NCBI RefSeq assembly: GCF_036226505.1 | Contig: NZ_CP108484.1 | Span: 6,634,001-6,698,000 of the forward strand | Reading direction: 5' to 3' | DNA from: Kitasatospora sp. NBC_01246 | GTDB lineage: Bacteria > Actinomycetota > Actinomycetes > Streptomycetales > Streptomycetaceae | DNA: 64,000 nucleotides | In this document: positions 8,201 through 17,159 of the stretch, piece after piece | How the letters are laid out: each line of letters begins with the position of its first letter | How positions within the stretch are numbered: the stretch's first letter is position 1 | The notes under the pieces: model-generated | What the model was told of the DNA's origin: nothing | What the model saw: only the letters and a program-made list of their open reading frames with translations | Database searches by the model: none | Made by a program: the position numbers and the translations under genes

Positions 8201-9753
8201 TGCTCGTCCCGGGCGAAGAGGCCGAAGGTCAGCGAGTCCCGCGACGGTGCGTAGTTCTGGTAGGCGGAGGTGACGTCGTAGTCGAACTGGAGGTTGTCGT
8301 GGCAGCCGTTGCCGCCGGATCCGGCCACGTCGGCGGAGCCGACCCGGTCGCCGACGACCGCCGGGGGGTTGGACCAGGTGGTCCCGTTGTCGATCCCCCC
8401 GGTCAGGTACAGGTCCACCGGGTACTTGTTGGTGCAGGAGTGGTCGGCGGACTCGTACTCCCAGACCGACATGGTCGCCCGGTGGATGTAGATGTCGTTG
8501 TACCAACGGGTATCGAACTGGAAGTAGGAGCGTTCGACACCCTTGACGGTCTGGTACCCCTGGTAGCCCACGCCGGGGTGGTCGTACGCCTGGCCGGTGG
8601 CAGTCGTCTTCAGGTAGTTGGAGTCATAGGGATGGCCCGACTGCGTCCACGTCCAGGCGTTTCCCTCGCGCCGGTCGTACTGCCAGACCGGGTCGATGAA
8701 CCAAGGGCCCTGGCCCTGGCCGAGGACGGACCGGTCGGGGACCACCTCGATGCCGTCCGCGGTGGCGGTGGTGGCCATGGTGGCGACCTTCGCGTCGACG
8801 CCCGGTCCGTCCGCGGTGCTCGTCCGGGGCGACTTTCCAGGTGTGCCGGAATCCGCGCCGTCCACGCCTGCGGCGGCCCGCGCGGACTTGCCGGCCGGGG
8901 GAGCGGCCGCGGTGGAGCTGTCCCAGATCCGGGGAGCCGGAGCATGCCAGGCGACGGTTCCGTCCGTCGCGCTCGCGGTGAGGTTGTTGGCCGCGTCGGC
9001 CTTCACCGTCACGCCCTTGGTGGTGGTGCCGAAGCGGACCTTCTGGAGCTTCGGGTCGGCCGCCGCCTCGGGGGTCTTGACGATGAGGACGGTGCTGAGA
9101 CCGCCGGTGGCGGACGCGGTCACTTTCAGGTCGACGCCGGGGGCGACCTCCGGGTAGACGAGGCCGTCGCCGTCCTCGTCCACGGTGGGTGTGGTGAGCG
9201 GGAACGGCGACTGGATGGCGAGCGTCTCTCCCGCCGGGCTGCTCAGCGTGCCGAGCGGTCCGGGGCCGCCGCCCGAGAGATGGACGCCGGACGCCGCGAC
9301 CCTGGGCCGGTACCCGCCCGCCGGGTCGGCGACGAGGGTCGCGTCGAGCTTGGCCCAGGTGCCGTCCGGCTGCTTCGCCCGCTGCTGGTCGGCGTGCTGG
9401 CTGCGGGAGAGGTGTCCCTGCGGGGTGGCGACGGTCTCGCTGAACGCATCGGTCAGCTCCGGCACCGGGACGGGCTTTCCGGTCGCCTTGGCGCGGGCGG
9501 CCGCTCTGTCGGCGGCAGCGGACACGGTCTTCTCGTCGGCCCGCTTGGCGTCGGCCTCGGCCATGATCGCGGAGAGGCCGGGCGAGGAGCTGGTGGGCGG
9601 GGCCGGTGTCGGCGCGGAGGCCGGTGCGGCGAAGGCGACCGGTGCCACTGAGGTCAGGGCGAGGAGAAGGCCGACGGCAGCGGCGACGGACCGCCGGGAC
9701 GAGTGGTCGGAAGAGCGCGCGCCGGAGCGAGCTCCGGGCGGAGCGGCAGGCAT
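5287..9753 (-). CDS. Giant secreted LamG / ricin-B-lectin protein
   Basis: This is a 1488-aa exported protein. A signal peptide (RRSVAAAVGLLLALTSVAPV, cut after AFA at about 42) is preceded by a twin-basic region. Residues about 60-370 match the N-terminal region common to actinobacterial LamG/RHS-partner proteins. Residues about 395-530 look like a DNRLRE/CBM-type beta domain (YFQFDTRW..., many Trp/Tyr). About 800-1160 holds FG-GAP/VCBS-like Asp-rich repeats (FGDLTGDSAPDIL; GDLTGSGHPTLW). About 1170-1350 is a LamG-like jelly roll, and 1357-1488 is a ricin-B trefoil with QxW motifs (NQHFTL, TQTWVR, NQRWYF). The protein probably binds carbohydrate at the cell surface. The ATG has GGGGGA 7 nt upstream. 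It is divergent from the RHS gene, and the pair is likely functionally linked. No catalytic residues are recognised. Confidence 0.85.
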   Translation of the reverse strand: MPAAPPGARSGARSSDHSSRRSVAAAVGLLLALTSVAPVAFAAPASAPTPAPPTSSSPGLSAIMAEADAKRADEKTVSAAADRAAARAKATGKPVPVPELTDAFSETVATPQGHLSRSQHADQQRAKQPDGTWAKLDATLVADPAGGYRPRVAASGVHLSGGGPGPLGTLSSPAGETLAIQSPFPLTTPTVDEDGDGLVYPEVAPGVDLKVTASATGGLSTVLIVKTPEAAADPKLQKVRFGTTTKGVTVKADAANNLTASATDGTVAWHAPAPRIWDSSTAAAPPAGKSARAAAGVDGADSGTPGKSPRTSTADGPGVDAKVATMATTATADGIEVVPDRSVLGQGQGPWFIDPVWQYDRREGNAWTWTQSGHPYDSNYLKTTATGQAYDHPGVGYQGYQTVKGVERSYFQFDTRWYNDIYIHRATMSVWEYESADHSCTNKYPVDLYLTGGIDNGTTWSNPPAVVGDRVGSADVAGSGGNGCHDNLQFDYDVTSAYQNYAPSRDSLTFGLFARDEQNKLAFKRMDYRPVVVVEYDRYPETPTNPNAWPAPSTADPRTTNQGCDGSSLGWMNSSAGFNGNVSLNVNVHSPIQNTLRSWTHIWDYSLPGAPDVASGNSEEVPNGGVAGFPVPPAVLTDGHVYGWGAQSYDTLIDAKSESTPTCRFGIDLTPPTLSVPNVYSQLSEADLANQFPPSGNGQVSKKRSGEWGVVPFTAADAAPNGGSPSGLVCARWSWNPQLAGASWSCGASFPQGGIGVLPTHWGTNILYLQVMDNASNVSPIAQYAFYVPWNPDGPPPAFGDLTGDSAPDILTPDQSGYLRTYNAPGNPHATSPAVAVAATAADSPTGQGWNNIQLTHRGTLTGGHNVDDVIAHAPGDTNLWVYGNPNNDNVVGRINSKAKLTKPQCVVTATETCAWYTAAGYNAANWSTTLRIAALGDPVHTDLDAGLKFRNRTGLLTVESTDNGADAALWFYPATGTNTLGKPVRLAASGWKDKELITPGDWAKQGHPGLWARNLRTAADGAQGDLFAYTLTTGTVVATNDQGQPVLDDNGAPLTVPTLTQIATTAKIGAVPVDGWPVLGSDGDLTGSGHPTLWGKTAEGRIDVWWGQTTDPGTANAGFAWQVGPETIGDTGVNPLWWALDGRSGGDTGDTNALYPKENIARTTDHNGAANKATAFDGTKVYRSTAPVGPTTEKPGLDTTQSYTVAAWAKLDNTNDYQTVVSLAGQDRSPFYLQYSAQFGKWAFVFPESDNYHTGTYYAVVDDGARPSPLTGVWTHLVGTYNAGTGVATLFVNGRAAGSANIPGVWKTNGTVNIGGDVTSRYPGPSDRLSGAISDVRLYPYALTDQQVNALATTAASVQIHSAYSPGKCVDNWGGGLGAYAAVHDCYNGDNQHFTLTEKNQLKVPGTDRCLGTKDKPAHWGSNVTVQPCGDPTTQTWVRQYDGSLYNPDSATCLELPGWNTGNGAALGVWQCNGAPNQRWYFEAQTR

Positions 9754-10040
9754 GGTGAGTCCCCCACGGAAGTGTCGGATCAGCTGCGCGTGGAAGATCT
9801 GTGAAGCTCACGCGCAGAGGCTGCTAGCAAGCTGTCGCAGAGGGTGACGGTTCGTCAACCGATTATTCGTACGGGTGTCCGATTTGCAGAGTGGCTCCCG
9901 ATTACTCATCGTGTGAGGTCAGTCACTCAGGTGATAGGTCGACAATTTGCTCGACCGGAGGGCAGTCGAGGGCCTAGCCTCCGCCACAGTCATCCATCCG
10001 TACCCGATGCGTGGTGCGGTTGAGCCTGTGGGGGGTCGAG
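9754..10040. other. Divergent intergenic region of the LamG/RHS pair
   Basis: This 287-bp AT-richer stretch separates the two giant secreted-protein genes and must hold both promoters. An inverted repeat CTCGAC-N9-GTCGAG lies at 9950-9970. No consensus -35/-10 pair with normal spacing could be placed with confidence. Confidence 0.5.
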
Positions 10041-13000
10041 GTGTCAGTTCGTCATGTCCGTTTCTCCTGGCTGATCGGGAGGGGGAGTCCGTCACCGGGG
10101 AGGCGGAAATCCCGGGTGGCCCTGGTGAGTTCGCTGGCGATCCTGGGTGCCCTGGTTTCGCCGATGGCGCCGGCACTCGCCGCGCCGTCGGCGGACGGGA
10201 ACAAGGACCGGATCTGGTCGCCGCCGAACACCCCGCTGCCGAAGACGGCATCGGTGCCCGGCAGGGCCGAGAAGCCCAAGGTGGTGCCGCCGGCCACCGG
10301 TTCGCCGAACTGGGTCCCGCCGAAGGCGCCGCCGCCGGCTCCGCACGGTGCCGCACTGGCGACACTGGATACGGCTCCGCCCGCGGGTTCTGTCACGACG
10401 CGTACGGATGCGGGCGGTGCCGAGGTCCGCGAGCCCGCCGCCGGCGCGTCCCGGCAGGCGGGCGACCTGCCGGTCTGGCTCGCGCCGCTGGCCCCGGACG
10501 TGGCCGCGACGAAGGGCGCGGAGAGCGCTGCCGCCGGTGACACGGCGGCGACCGCGACGTCCGTTCGCGTGGACGTGGCGGAGGCCAAGGCGGCCGACGG
10601 GCTCGGCGTGCAGGGCACCCTGCTGGCCCTCTCCCGCAGCGGGCGGGCCGAGGCGGCCAAGGTCCGCGTGGAGCTCGACCTCGGCGGCGTCGGATTCGGC
10701 GGTGACTTCGCCGAGCGGGCGCGCCTCGTCGCGCTGCCGGCCTGTGCGCTGACCACACCCGAGGTGCCGAGCTGCCTGGTTCGCACCCCGGTGCCGTCCC
10801 ACTACGACACGCAGGCCAAGCGGCTGATCGCGGACGTCGAACTGCCGGCAGTGGAGGGATCACTGACGGCGCAGGAGCAGAGTGCGGCGAAGTCCGCCGC
10901 ACCGGCGACGTCGGCAGCGATGGCACCGACGGTCCTGGCGACCGAGGCCGCACCCTCCAGTGGCACGGGTACCTACAGCGCGACCTCGCTCTCGTCGAGC
11001 CAGGCGTGGACGGCCGGAAGCTCCTCGGGCTCGTTCAGCTACAGCTACCCGATCCAGTCGCCGCCGACCCTCGGCGGAGCGGCACCTCAGCTCGCGCTCG
11101 GCTACGACTCCGCCTCGGTGGACGGCCGGACGGCCTCCACCAACTCCCAGGCCTCGTGGATCGGTGACGGCTGGGACCTCAGCTCCGGGTTCGTGGAGCG
11201 CTCCTACAAGGCGTGTGCCAAGGCCGGGATCGCGGGATCCGGCGACCAGTGCTGGGGCGGCGCCAATCTCACGCTGTCGCTCGGCGGCCACTCCGGTGAA
11301 CTCGTCCCGCACGACGCCTCGTGCGTGAACACGGACGCCCGGTTCGAGCAGTCCAAGTGCAAATGGCGGCTGAAGAACGACGACGGCACCAAGGTCGAGT
11401 TCCTCACCGGCGCCGCCAACGGCACCTGGAACGAGTCGTACCTGAAGGTCACCGACACCTCGGGCACGGTCTACTACTTCGGCCTCAACCAGGTGCCCAC
11501 CGCAGCGGGCGCGCCGAGCCGGACCGGGCCGGAGAGCAAGTCGGCCTGGACGGTGCCGGTCTACTCGCCGAACGCCGGTGACCCCTGCTACGACTCGGCC
11601 AAGGGCAAGGGCTCCTGGTGCCAGATGGCGTGGCGCTGGAACCTCGACTACGTCGTCGACACGCACCACAACCTGACCACCTACACCTACGCACCCGAGA
11701 CCAACTGGTACGCGCGAGGTGGCGGTCAGAACCCGGGCGCGGGGGTGAACACCCAGTACACCCGTGGCGGCACGCTCGCCTCGATCGGCTACGGCCAGCT
11801 GGATGCGGACCAGATCGCCGCCGGCGGCAGTTACCTGCCCGCTTCGAAGATCGAGTTCGAGACGGGGGAGCGGTGCCTCGGCGCTTCCTGCGACCCGTCG
11901 CAGCGCACCTCGGCGAACGCCACCAACTGGCCGGACGTCCCGCTGGACAAGCAGTGCGCCCAGTCGGGAGTCTGCTCCAACTCCGGTCCGAGCTACTGGT
12001 CTACCAAGTGGCTCAACACGATCACCACCAAGGTCCGTTCCGGCGGTTCGTACCGTCCGGTGGACAGCTACCAGCTCGCCCACAGCTTCATGAAGCCGCA
12101 GAACTCGACCGAGGACACCGCGATCCCGTGGCTGGCGTCGGTCCGCCGGGTCGGCAAGGACACGTTCAACAGTCCTGAGGAGAAGGGCCTCCCGGAGGTC
12201 ACCTTCGCCAGCGCGTTGCTGCCCAACCGCGTCGACGGCCTCGTCCCGGCGCGCCCGCGGTACAACCGTCCGCGCATCGAGGTCATCACCACCGAGACCG
12301 GCGGCACCATCTCCGTCAAGTACGCGCTCGACTCGTGCTCGCGCACCGCCGGCCGGATGCCGGCGTCCGCCGACAGCAACACGATGAGCTGCTACAACGT
12401 GAAGTGGTACGACACCGGCATCAAGGCGACCGCCGATGACTGGTTCCTGCGCTACCCGGTCGAGACCGTCACCGTGGACCCGAACGGCAACCTCGTCCAG
12501 GGCTCGGTCCCGAAGACCACCAGCTACACGTACGGCAAGGCCGCGTGGCACCGCAACGACGGCGCCCTGGTCGACTCCGACTACCGGACGTGGGACCAGT
12601 TCCGCGGTTACGCCAGCGTGACCGCCGTGACGGGCTCCGGTACGGACGGCGCCAAGTCGAAGTCCGCCACGTTCTACTACCAGGGCATGGACAACGACCT
12701 CAAGGCGAACGGCTCGCCGAAGACCGCGAGTGTGGCCGGTCCGAGGAGCGGTGCCCAGGCCGACAAGGACTGGCTCGCTGGCCGGGTGCTGGAGTCGGAC
12801 AGCTACACCGACGCCGACGCCGCGGATCCCGTCGGCTACACGGTGAACACCAGCTCCGGAGAGGCCTCGACCGCCACGCACAAGCGCACCGGCCTGCCGG
12901 ACCTGGAGGCCCGCTACGCGGCCACCACGTCGACCGCCGTCAGTACGGTGAAGACCACCGGTGGCACCCGCACCACCTCCACGGTGACCAAGACCGACAA

Positions 13001-16000
13001 GGACCACAACAACCGGGTCAAGTCCTCGCTCAGCACGGCCGACGGGACCCCTGACATCTGCACCCGCACCGATTATGCGGTCGCGAGCGACCCGCAGATG
13101 ACGGGGCTGGTCGCGGAGGTGCTGACCATCTCCGGCGCCGATGCCTGTGCCGCCACGGCGACCGCGGCCAACACGGTCTCCGGTACCCGCGCCTTCTACG
13201 ACGGCGCTGCCTACAAGGTGGCGGGCGACAAGGGCGAGGCCACCGGCAGCCAGGTGCTCGACCGCTATGACGGCTCGGGTACGGCCCAGTACGTGACCAG
13301 TGGTGCCAGCACCTACGACGCGTACGGCCGCGTGGCCACCGTCACCGACCCGACGGTCTCGGACGGTTCGAACCCCAAGGGCGCGGTGGTGACCACCTCC
13401 TACAGCTCCGCCAATCCGGGCGAGCTGCCGAACCGTACGGTGACCGGGACCCCGGCGCCGGCCGGCGCTCCGGACGCCGGCGGCCGGCGTGAGACCACGG
13501 TGACGGTGAACCCGGCCCGAGGGCTGCCGATCACCACGACCGATCCCAACGGCCGCAAGGTCACCCAGTCCTATGACGCACTGGGCCGCCTCAAGGCCGT
13601 CTGGACGCCCGGCCGGGACACGACCCTGAGTGCCAACTTCACCTACGACTACGCGGTCAACGGCACCACCGCACCGTCCACGATCAGCAGTAAAACGCTG
13701 CGATCCAGTGGCCAGTACGGCACCGCGACGCAGATCATCGACGGCCTCGGCCGGGTGATCCAGACGCAGAACCCTCCGGCAATCTCCGCCTACCACGGGC
13801 GTCTGATCACCGACACCTTCTACGACTCGCAGGGCCGTGCCAACCAGGCCTACAACACCTACTACGAGGACACCAACGGGCCCGGCACGGTCCGGTGGGC
13901 CCCGGACGGTGCGATGGTGCCGAACCGGACCGCCACGCAGTTCGACGGCATGGGCCGCCCGGTCAGTACCCAGTTCATCGCCCTCGGTGTTCTGCAGTCG
14001 ACCACCACCACCGCCTACCCGGGCGCCGACCGGGTCGACGTGAGCCCTCCCGCCGGGGCCACCGCGACCAGCACCGTCACCGACGGTCGTGGCCGTACGT
14101 CCCAGCTGTGGCAGTACCGGACGCCGGGCGCGACCGGCAACCCGGCCGACGCGGACGTCACCACCTACACCTACACGCCGAGCGGCTCGGCCGCGACGCG
14201 GGTGGATTCGGCGGGAAACACCTGGAGCTACGGCTACGACCAGCGCGGCCGCCTGGTCCGCGCCGACGACCCGGACACGGGTGTGTCCACCCGCAGTTAC
14301 GACAGCGCGGGCCGGCTCGCGTCCACGACCGACGCGCGCAACCAGACCGTCGCGCTCACCTACGACCTGCTCGGCCGCAAGACCGGTACCTACAACGGCA
14401 CGGTCGCCCCAGCCAACCAGTTGACCGGCTACACCTACGACACCGTGGCGAAGGGCCAGGCGGCATCGTCGACCCGGTACGTGGGCGGTGCGAGCGGTGC
14501 GGCGTACACCAAGAGCGTCACCGGGCTGGACGTGGCCTACCGGCCGACCGCGACCACGGTCACGCTTCCCGGTAGTGAGGTCGGCAGGACCGGTCAGGCG
14601 ACCTTCGGCTACCAGGCGGTCTACGACGAGATCACCGGTGCGCTGATCTCGGAGAGCCGCGCCGCAGCCGGAACCCTGGCCGACGAATGGATCACCTACC
14701 ACTACGAGGACTACGGGCTGCTGCACGATATGGGCGGTGCCGGGACGACCTACCTCCGCCAGTCCGACTGGGACGCCTACGGGCGTAACATCCGTTCCAC
14801 GATGAACCCGTGGGGCACCCAGATCGTCGCCACCAACACCTACGACGAGCCGACCGGCCGCCTGCTGAACCAGTACGTCGACAAGCAGACGGCAGGGACC
14901 GGCTCCGTACAGAACACCGCCTACGCCTACAACCAGGCCGGCCAGATCACCGCGATCAGGGCGATCCCGAACAACACCCCGGCCGCGACCGACCTGCAGT
15001 GCTTCAGCTACGACTACCTGGGCCGCCTCACCACCGCGTGGAGTGACACCGGGCAGCTCAACCAGCCGACTCCGTCGCTCGGCGGACAGGGGTCCTGCGC
15101 CAACTCGACGCCCACCAGCGGTGCCACCGCGCCCGCGAAGACCACCGTGGGAGGCAGTGCCGCTTACTGGCAGGAGTACGGCTACGACCTGGCCGGCAAC
15201 CGGACCAAGCTGGTCAATCACGACCCGGCCGGCGACCCGGCCAAGGACCTGAAGGTCGATCAGACCTTCCCGGCCCCGGGCACCCGGAACACGCCCACCG
15301 GTGCCGCCGGCACGGGTGGCGGCACCGGTGGTCCGCACGCGCTCGCAACCGGTAAGTCCACCTTCGGCGTCGCAGTCGGTGTGCAGGGAACGGACGAGTA
15401 CGACGCGGCCGGCAACACCACGAAGATCAACAACCCGGGCGGCAGCAAGGACCTCAAGGCGGGGTTCGTGCTCAACTCCGGTGAGTCGGTGCGCTCCAAC
15501 AGCGTCCAGCTCGCCATGCAGCCGGACGGCAACCTCGTCCTCAGCTCGCTGCGCACCGGGAAGGCGATCTGGTCCACCAACACCCAGGACCACCCGGGTG
15601 CCTGGGCGACCATGCAGGACGACGGCAACTTCGTCGTCTACGACCCGCAGCGCGTCCCACTCTGGTCCTCCAAGACCTGGGTCGGCAACAACAGCGGCTA
15701 CTTCGCCAAGGTGCAGGACGACGGCAACTTCATCGTCTTCACGCCGAGCTGGCAGGCCAAGTGGAGCAGCTCCACCTGGAACGCCGTCGATGCCGCCAAC
15801 GCCACCACACTGACCTGGGACGTCGAGGGCAAGCTCGCCTCACTCACCCAGGGCTCGGCCACCACGTCGTACCTCTACGACGCGGACGGCAACCAGCTCG
15901 TGCGCCGCAACCCGGGCAAGGTGACGGTCAACCTCGGCGGCGGCGACGAACTCTCGTACGACACCAGCACCGGGACCAGCACCGGTGCGCGCTACTACAG

Positions 16001-17156
16001 CATCCCCGGCGGAATCACCCTGGTCCGCGAGGGCCCGGGCAAGCTGGCCTACCAGTTCTCCGACCACCACGGCACCAGCTCCCTGTCCATCGAGTCCGCG
16101 ACCACCAACGAGACCCGCCGCACCTTCGACCCCTTCGGCGCCACCCGCGGCCCCGGCTCCCTCGCCACCCCCTGGTCCGGCGACAAGGGCTACGTCGGCG
16201 GCCTCAAGGACGACGCCACCGGCTTCACCAACCTCGGCGCAAGGCAGTACCAGCCCGGCACGGGTCGCTTCCTCAGCTCCGACCCCATCCTCGACGCGGG
16301 TGACCCACTCCAGTGGAACGCCTACGCCTACAGCAACAACAACCCGGTCAACCGCTCCGACCCCAACGGCCTCAAGTCCGAGGAGTGCGGCACGCTGTAT
16401 GACTGCGGATCGGCCGGCACCATCACGATGAAGAACGCGGCGGAGACAACGGCGAATTACGTTCCCGCGGCAGCGATCTCGCGAAACGAAGAAGCATCAC
16501 GGCAGGTCTTCGACGTTCCTGTGCCATCGAGGAGAGGAGGGCGCCCGGCTCGAGGGGACTCCTCCAACACCAAGTCCGAGCCTACGTGCAGTTCCTATCT
16601 TGCGCTGAATGGCGGGTGTTCTGTCGGCCGAAATCTCTCCGATGAGCCGGGAGTTCCAGGGTTTCTCGACGGATTCCGGAGTGAGATCCGAAATGCAGCT
16701 GCCGAATTCGGTATCAGCAAGACGGTTCTTACTGCCTTGATTATGCAGGAAGGGCGGGGAAGGCAAGCCCTCGCAGGTGCTCCGATCATCGGTGATCTGT
16801 TTAGGGAAGTAGAAACTACATCCATCAGCGGTGACACGATTGGGATTGGCCAGATGCGCCCAGATCTAGCCGCTTCACTGCTGAAGTCCTACTATGGCCG
16901 AACGGTGACCGAGGCCCAGGCTAGGTCTATTCTTGCGCGCGATGACAAGATGGCAATCAGGCTGGCGGCGGCTAATTTGCGGGATTTGAAGAACAAGTAC
17001 TCGCTGTCTGACTCGGCTGCATATGTGGGATATTCGATGAATGGTGCGGGGATTTCAGAATGGAAGGCCGGGAAGAAGGATTCGGTACCGATGGGGTTCG
17101 AAAGGGAGTATGGATTTGCTCACAAATTTGATCTTGCAGAGAAGTTTTGGGGCTGA
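10041..17156 (+). CDS. Secreted RHS-repeat polymorphic toxin with B-lectin insert
   Basis: This is a 2371-aa protein. The GTG at 10041 follows GGGGG and opens a signal peptide (basic region, then VALVSSLAILGALVSPMAP, cut after ALA); an in-frame GTG ten codons earlier lacks this ribosome site. The N-terminal SpvB/TcdB-like region is at about 300-720. Many YD repeats (YDALGRL, YDQRGRLVRA, YDLLGRK) run from about 1170 to 1760. A bulb-type mannose-binding lectin domain with three QxDxNxV motifs (MQPDGNLVL, MQDDGNFVVY, VQDDGNFIVF) is inserted at about 1800-1914. The RHS core box (YQPGTGRFLSSDP ... NNNPVNRSDPNGL) ends at about 2110. The remaining 260 residues are the variable tip, encoded by visibly less GC-rich DNA. 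They hold lysozyme/SLT-like signatures: IMQEGRG (Glu2237), GIGQMR and YVGYSMNGAG. A cell-wall-cleaving contact toxin is inferred. Confidence 0.85.
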   Translation: MSVRHVRFSWLIGRGSPSPGRRKSRVALVSSLAILGALVSPMAPALAAPSADGNKDRIWSPPNTPLPKTASVPGRAEKPKVVPPATGSPNWVPPKAPPPAPHGAALATLDTAPPAGSVTTRTDAGGAEVREPAAGASRQAGDLPVWLAPLAPDVAATKGAESAAAGDTAATATSVRVDVAEAKAADGLGVQGTLLALSRSGRAEAAKVRVELDLGGVGFGGDFAERARLVALPACALTTPEVPSCLVRTPVPSHYDTQAKRLIADVELPAVEGSLTAQEQSAAKSAAPATSAAMAPTVLATEAAPSSGTGTYSATSLSSSQAWTAGSSSGSFSYSYPIQSPPTLGGAAPQLALGYDSASVDGRTASTNSQASWIGDGWDLSSGFVERSYKACAKAGIAGSGDQCWGGANLTLSLGGHSGELVPHDASCVNTDARFEQSKCKWRLKNDDGTKVEFLTGAANGTWNESYLKVTDTSGTVYYFGLNQVPTAAGAPSRTGPESKSAWTVPVYSPNAGDPCYDSAKGKGSWCQMAWRWNLDYVVDTHHNLTTYTYAPETNWYARGGGQNPGAGVNTQYTRGGTLASIGYGQLDADQIAAGGSYLPASKIEFETGERCLGASCDPSQRTSANATNWPDVPLDKQCAQSGVCSNSGPSYWSTKWLNTITTKVRSGGSYRPVDSYQLAHSFMKPQNSTEDTAIPWLASVRRVGKDTFNSPEEKGLPEVTFASALLPNRVDGLVPARPRYNRPRIEVITTETGGTISVKYALDSCSRTAGRMPASADSNTMSCYNVKWYDTGIKATADDWFLRYPVETVTVDPNGNLVQGSVPKTTSYTYGKAAWHRNDGALVDSDYRTWDQFRGYASVTAVTGSGTDGAKSKSATFYYQGMDNDLKANGSPKTASVAGPRSGAQADKDWLAGRVLESDSYTDADAADPVGYTVNTSSGEASTATHKRTGLPDLEARYAATTSTAVSTVKTTGGTRTTSTVTKTDKDHNNRVKSSLSTADGTPDICTRTDYAVASDPQMTGLVAEVLTISGADACAATATAANTVSGTRAFYDGAAYKVAGDKGEATGSQVLDRYDGSGTAQYVTSGASTYDAYGRVATVTDPTVSDGSNPKGAVVTTSYSSANPGELPNRTVTGTPAPAGAPDAGGRRETTVTVNPARGLPITTTDPNGRKVTQSYDALGRLKAVWTPGRDTTLSANFTYDYAVNGTTAPSTISSKTLRSSGQYGTATQIIDGLGRVIQTQNPPAISAYHGRLITDTFYDSQGRANQAYNTYYEDTNGPGTVRWAPDGAMVPNRTATQFDGMGRPVSTQFIALGVLQSTTTTAYPGADRVDVSPPAGATATSTVTDGRGRTSQLWQYRTPGATGNPADADVTTYTYTPSGSAATRVDSAGNTWSYGYDQRGRLVRADDPDTGVSTRSYDSAGRLASTTDARNQTVALTYDLLGRKTGTYNGTVAPANQLTGYTYDTVAKGQAASSTRYVGGASGAAYTKSVTGLDVAYRPTATTVTLPGSEVGRTGQATFGYQAVYDEITGALISESRAAAGTLADEWITYHYEDYGLLHDMGGAGTTYLRQSDWDAYGRNIRSTMNPWGTQIVATNTYDEPTGRLLNQYVDKQTAGTGSVQNTAYAYNQAGQITAIRAIPNNTPAATDLQCFSYDYLGRLTTAWSDTGQLNQPTPSLGGQGSCANSTPTSGATAPAKTTVGGSAAYWQEYGYDLAGNRTKLVNHDPAGDPAKDLKVDQTFPAPGTRNTPTGAAGTGGGTGGPHALATGKSTFGVAVGVQGTDEYDAAGNTTKINNPGGSKDLKAGFVLNSGESVRSNSVQLAMQPDGNLVLSSLRTGKAIWSTNTQDHPGAWATMQDDGNFVVYDPQRVPLWSSKTWVGNNSGYFAKVQDDGNFIVFTPSWQAKWSSSTWNAVDAANATTLTWDVEGKLASLTQGSATTSYLYDADGNQLVRRNPGKVTVNLGGGDELSYDTSTGTSTGARYYSIPGGITLVREGPGKLAYQFSDHHGTSSLSIESATTNETRRTFDPFGATRGPGSLATPWSGDKGYVGGLKDDATGFTNLGARQYQPGTGRFLSSDPILDAGDPLQWNAYAYSNNNPVNRSDPNGLKSEECGTLYDCGSAGTITMKNAAETTANYVPAAAISRNEEASRQVFDVPVPSRRGGRPARGDSSNTKSEPTCSSYLALNGGCSVGRNLSDEPGVPGFLDGFRSEIRNAAAEFGISKTVLTALIMQEGRGRQALAGAPIIGDLFREVETTSISGDTIGIGQMRPDLAASLLKSYYGRTVTEAQARSILARDDKMAIRLAAANLRDLKNKYSLSDSAAYVGYSMNGAGISEWKAGKKDSVPMGFEREYGFAHKFDLAEKFWG

Positions 17157-17159
17157 TTG

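Noticed and set aside
10860..15593. Very long open frame (about 1577 codons) on the minus strand opposite the RHS gene
   Set aside because: It is the antisense shadow of a GC-rich coding region: composition is Gly/Arg/Val noise without domains, while the plus strand has clear RHS signatures. The same applies to minus-strand frames opposite leuA, fadH and the NRPS-like gene.
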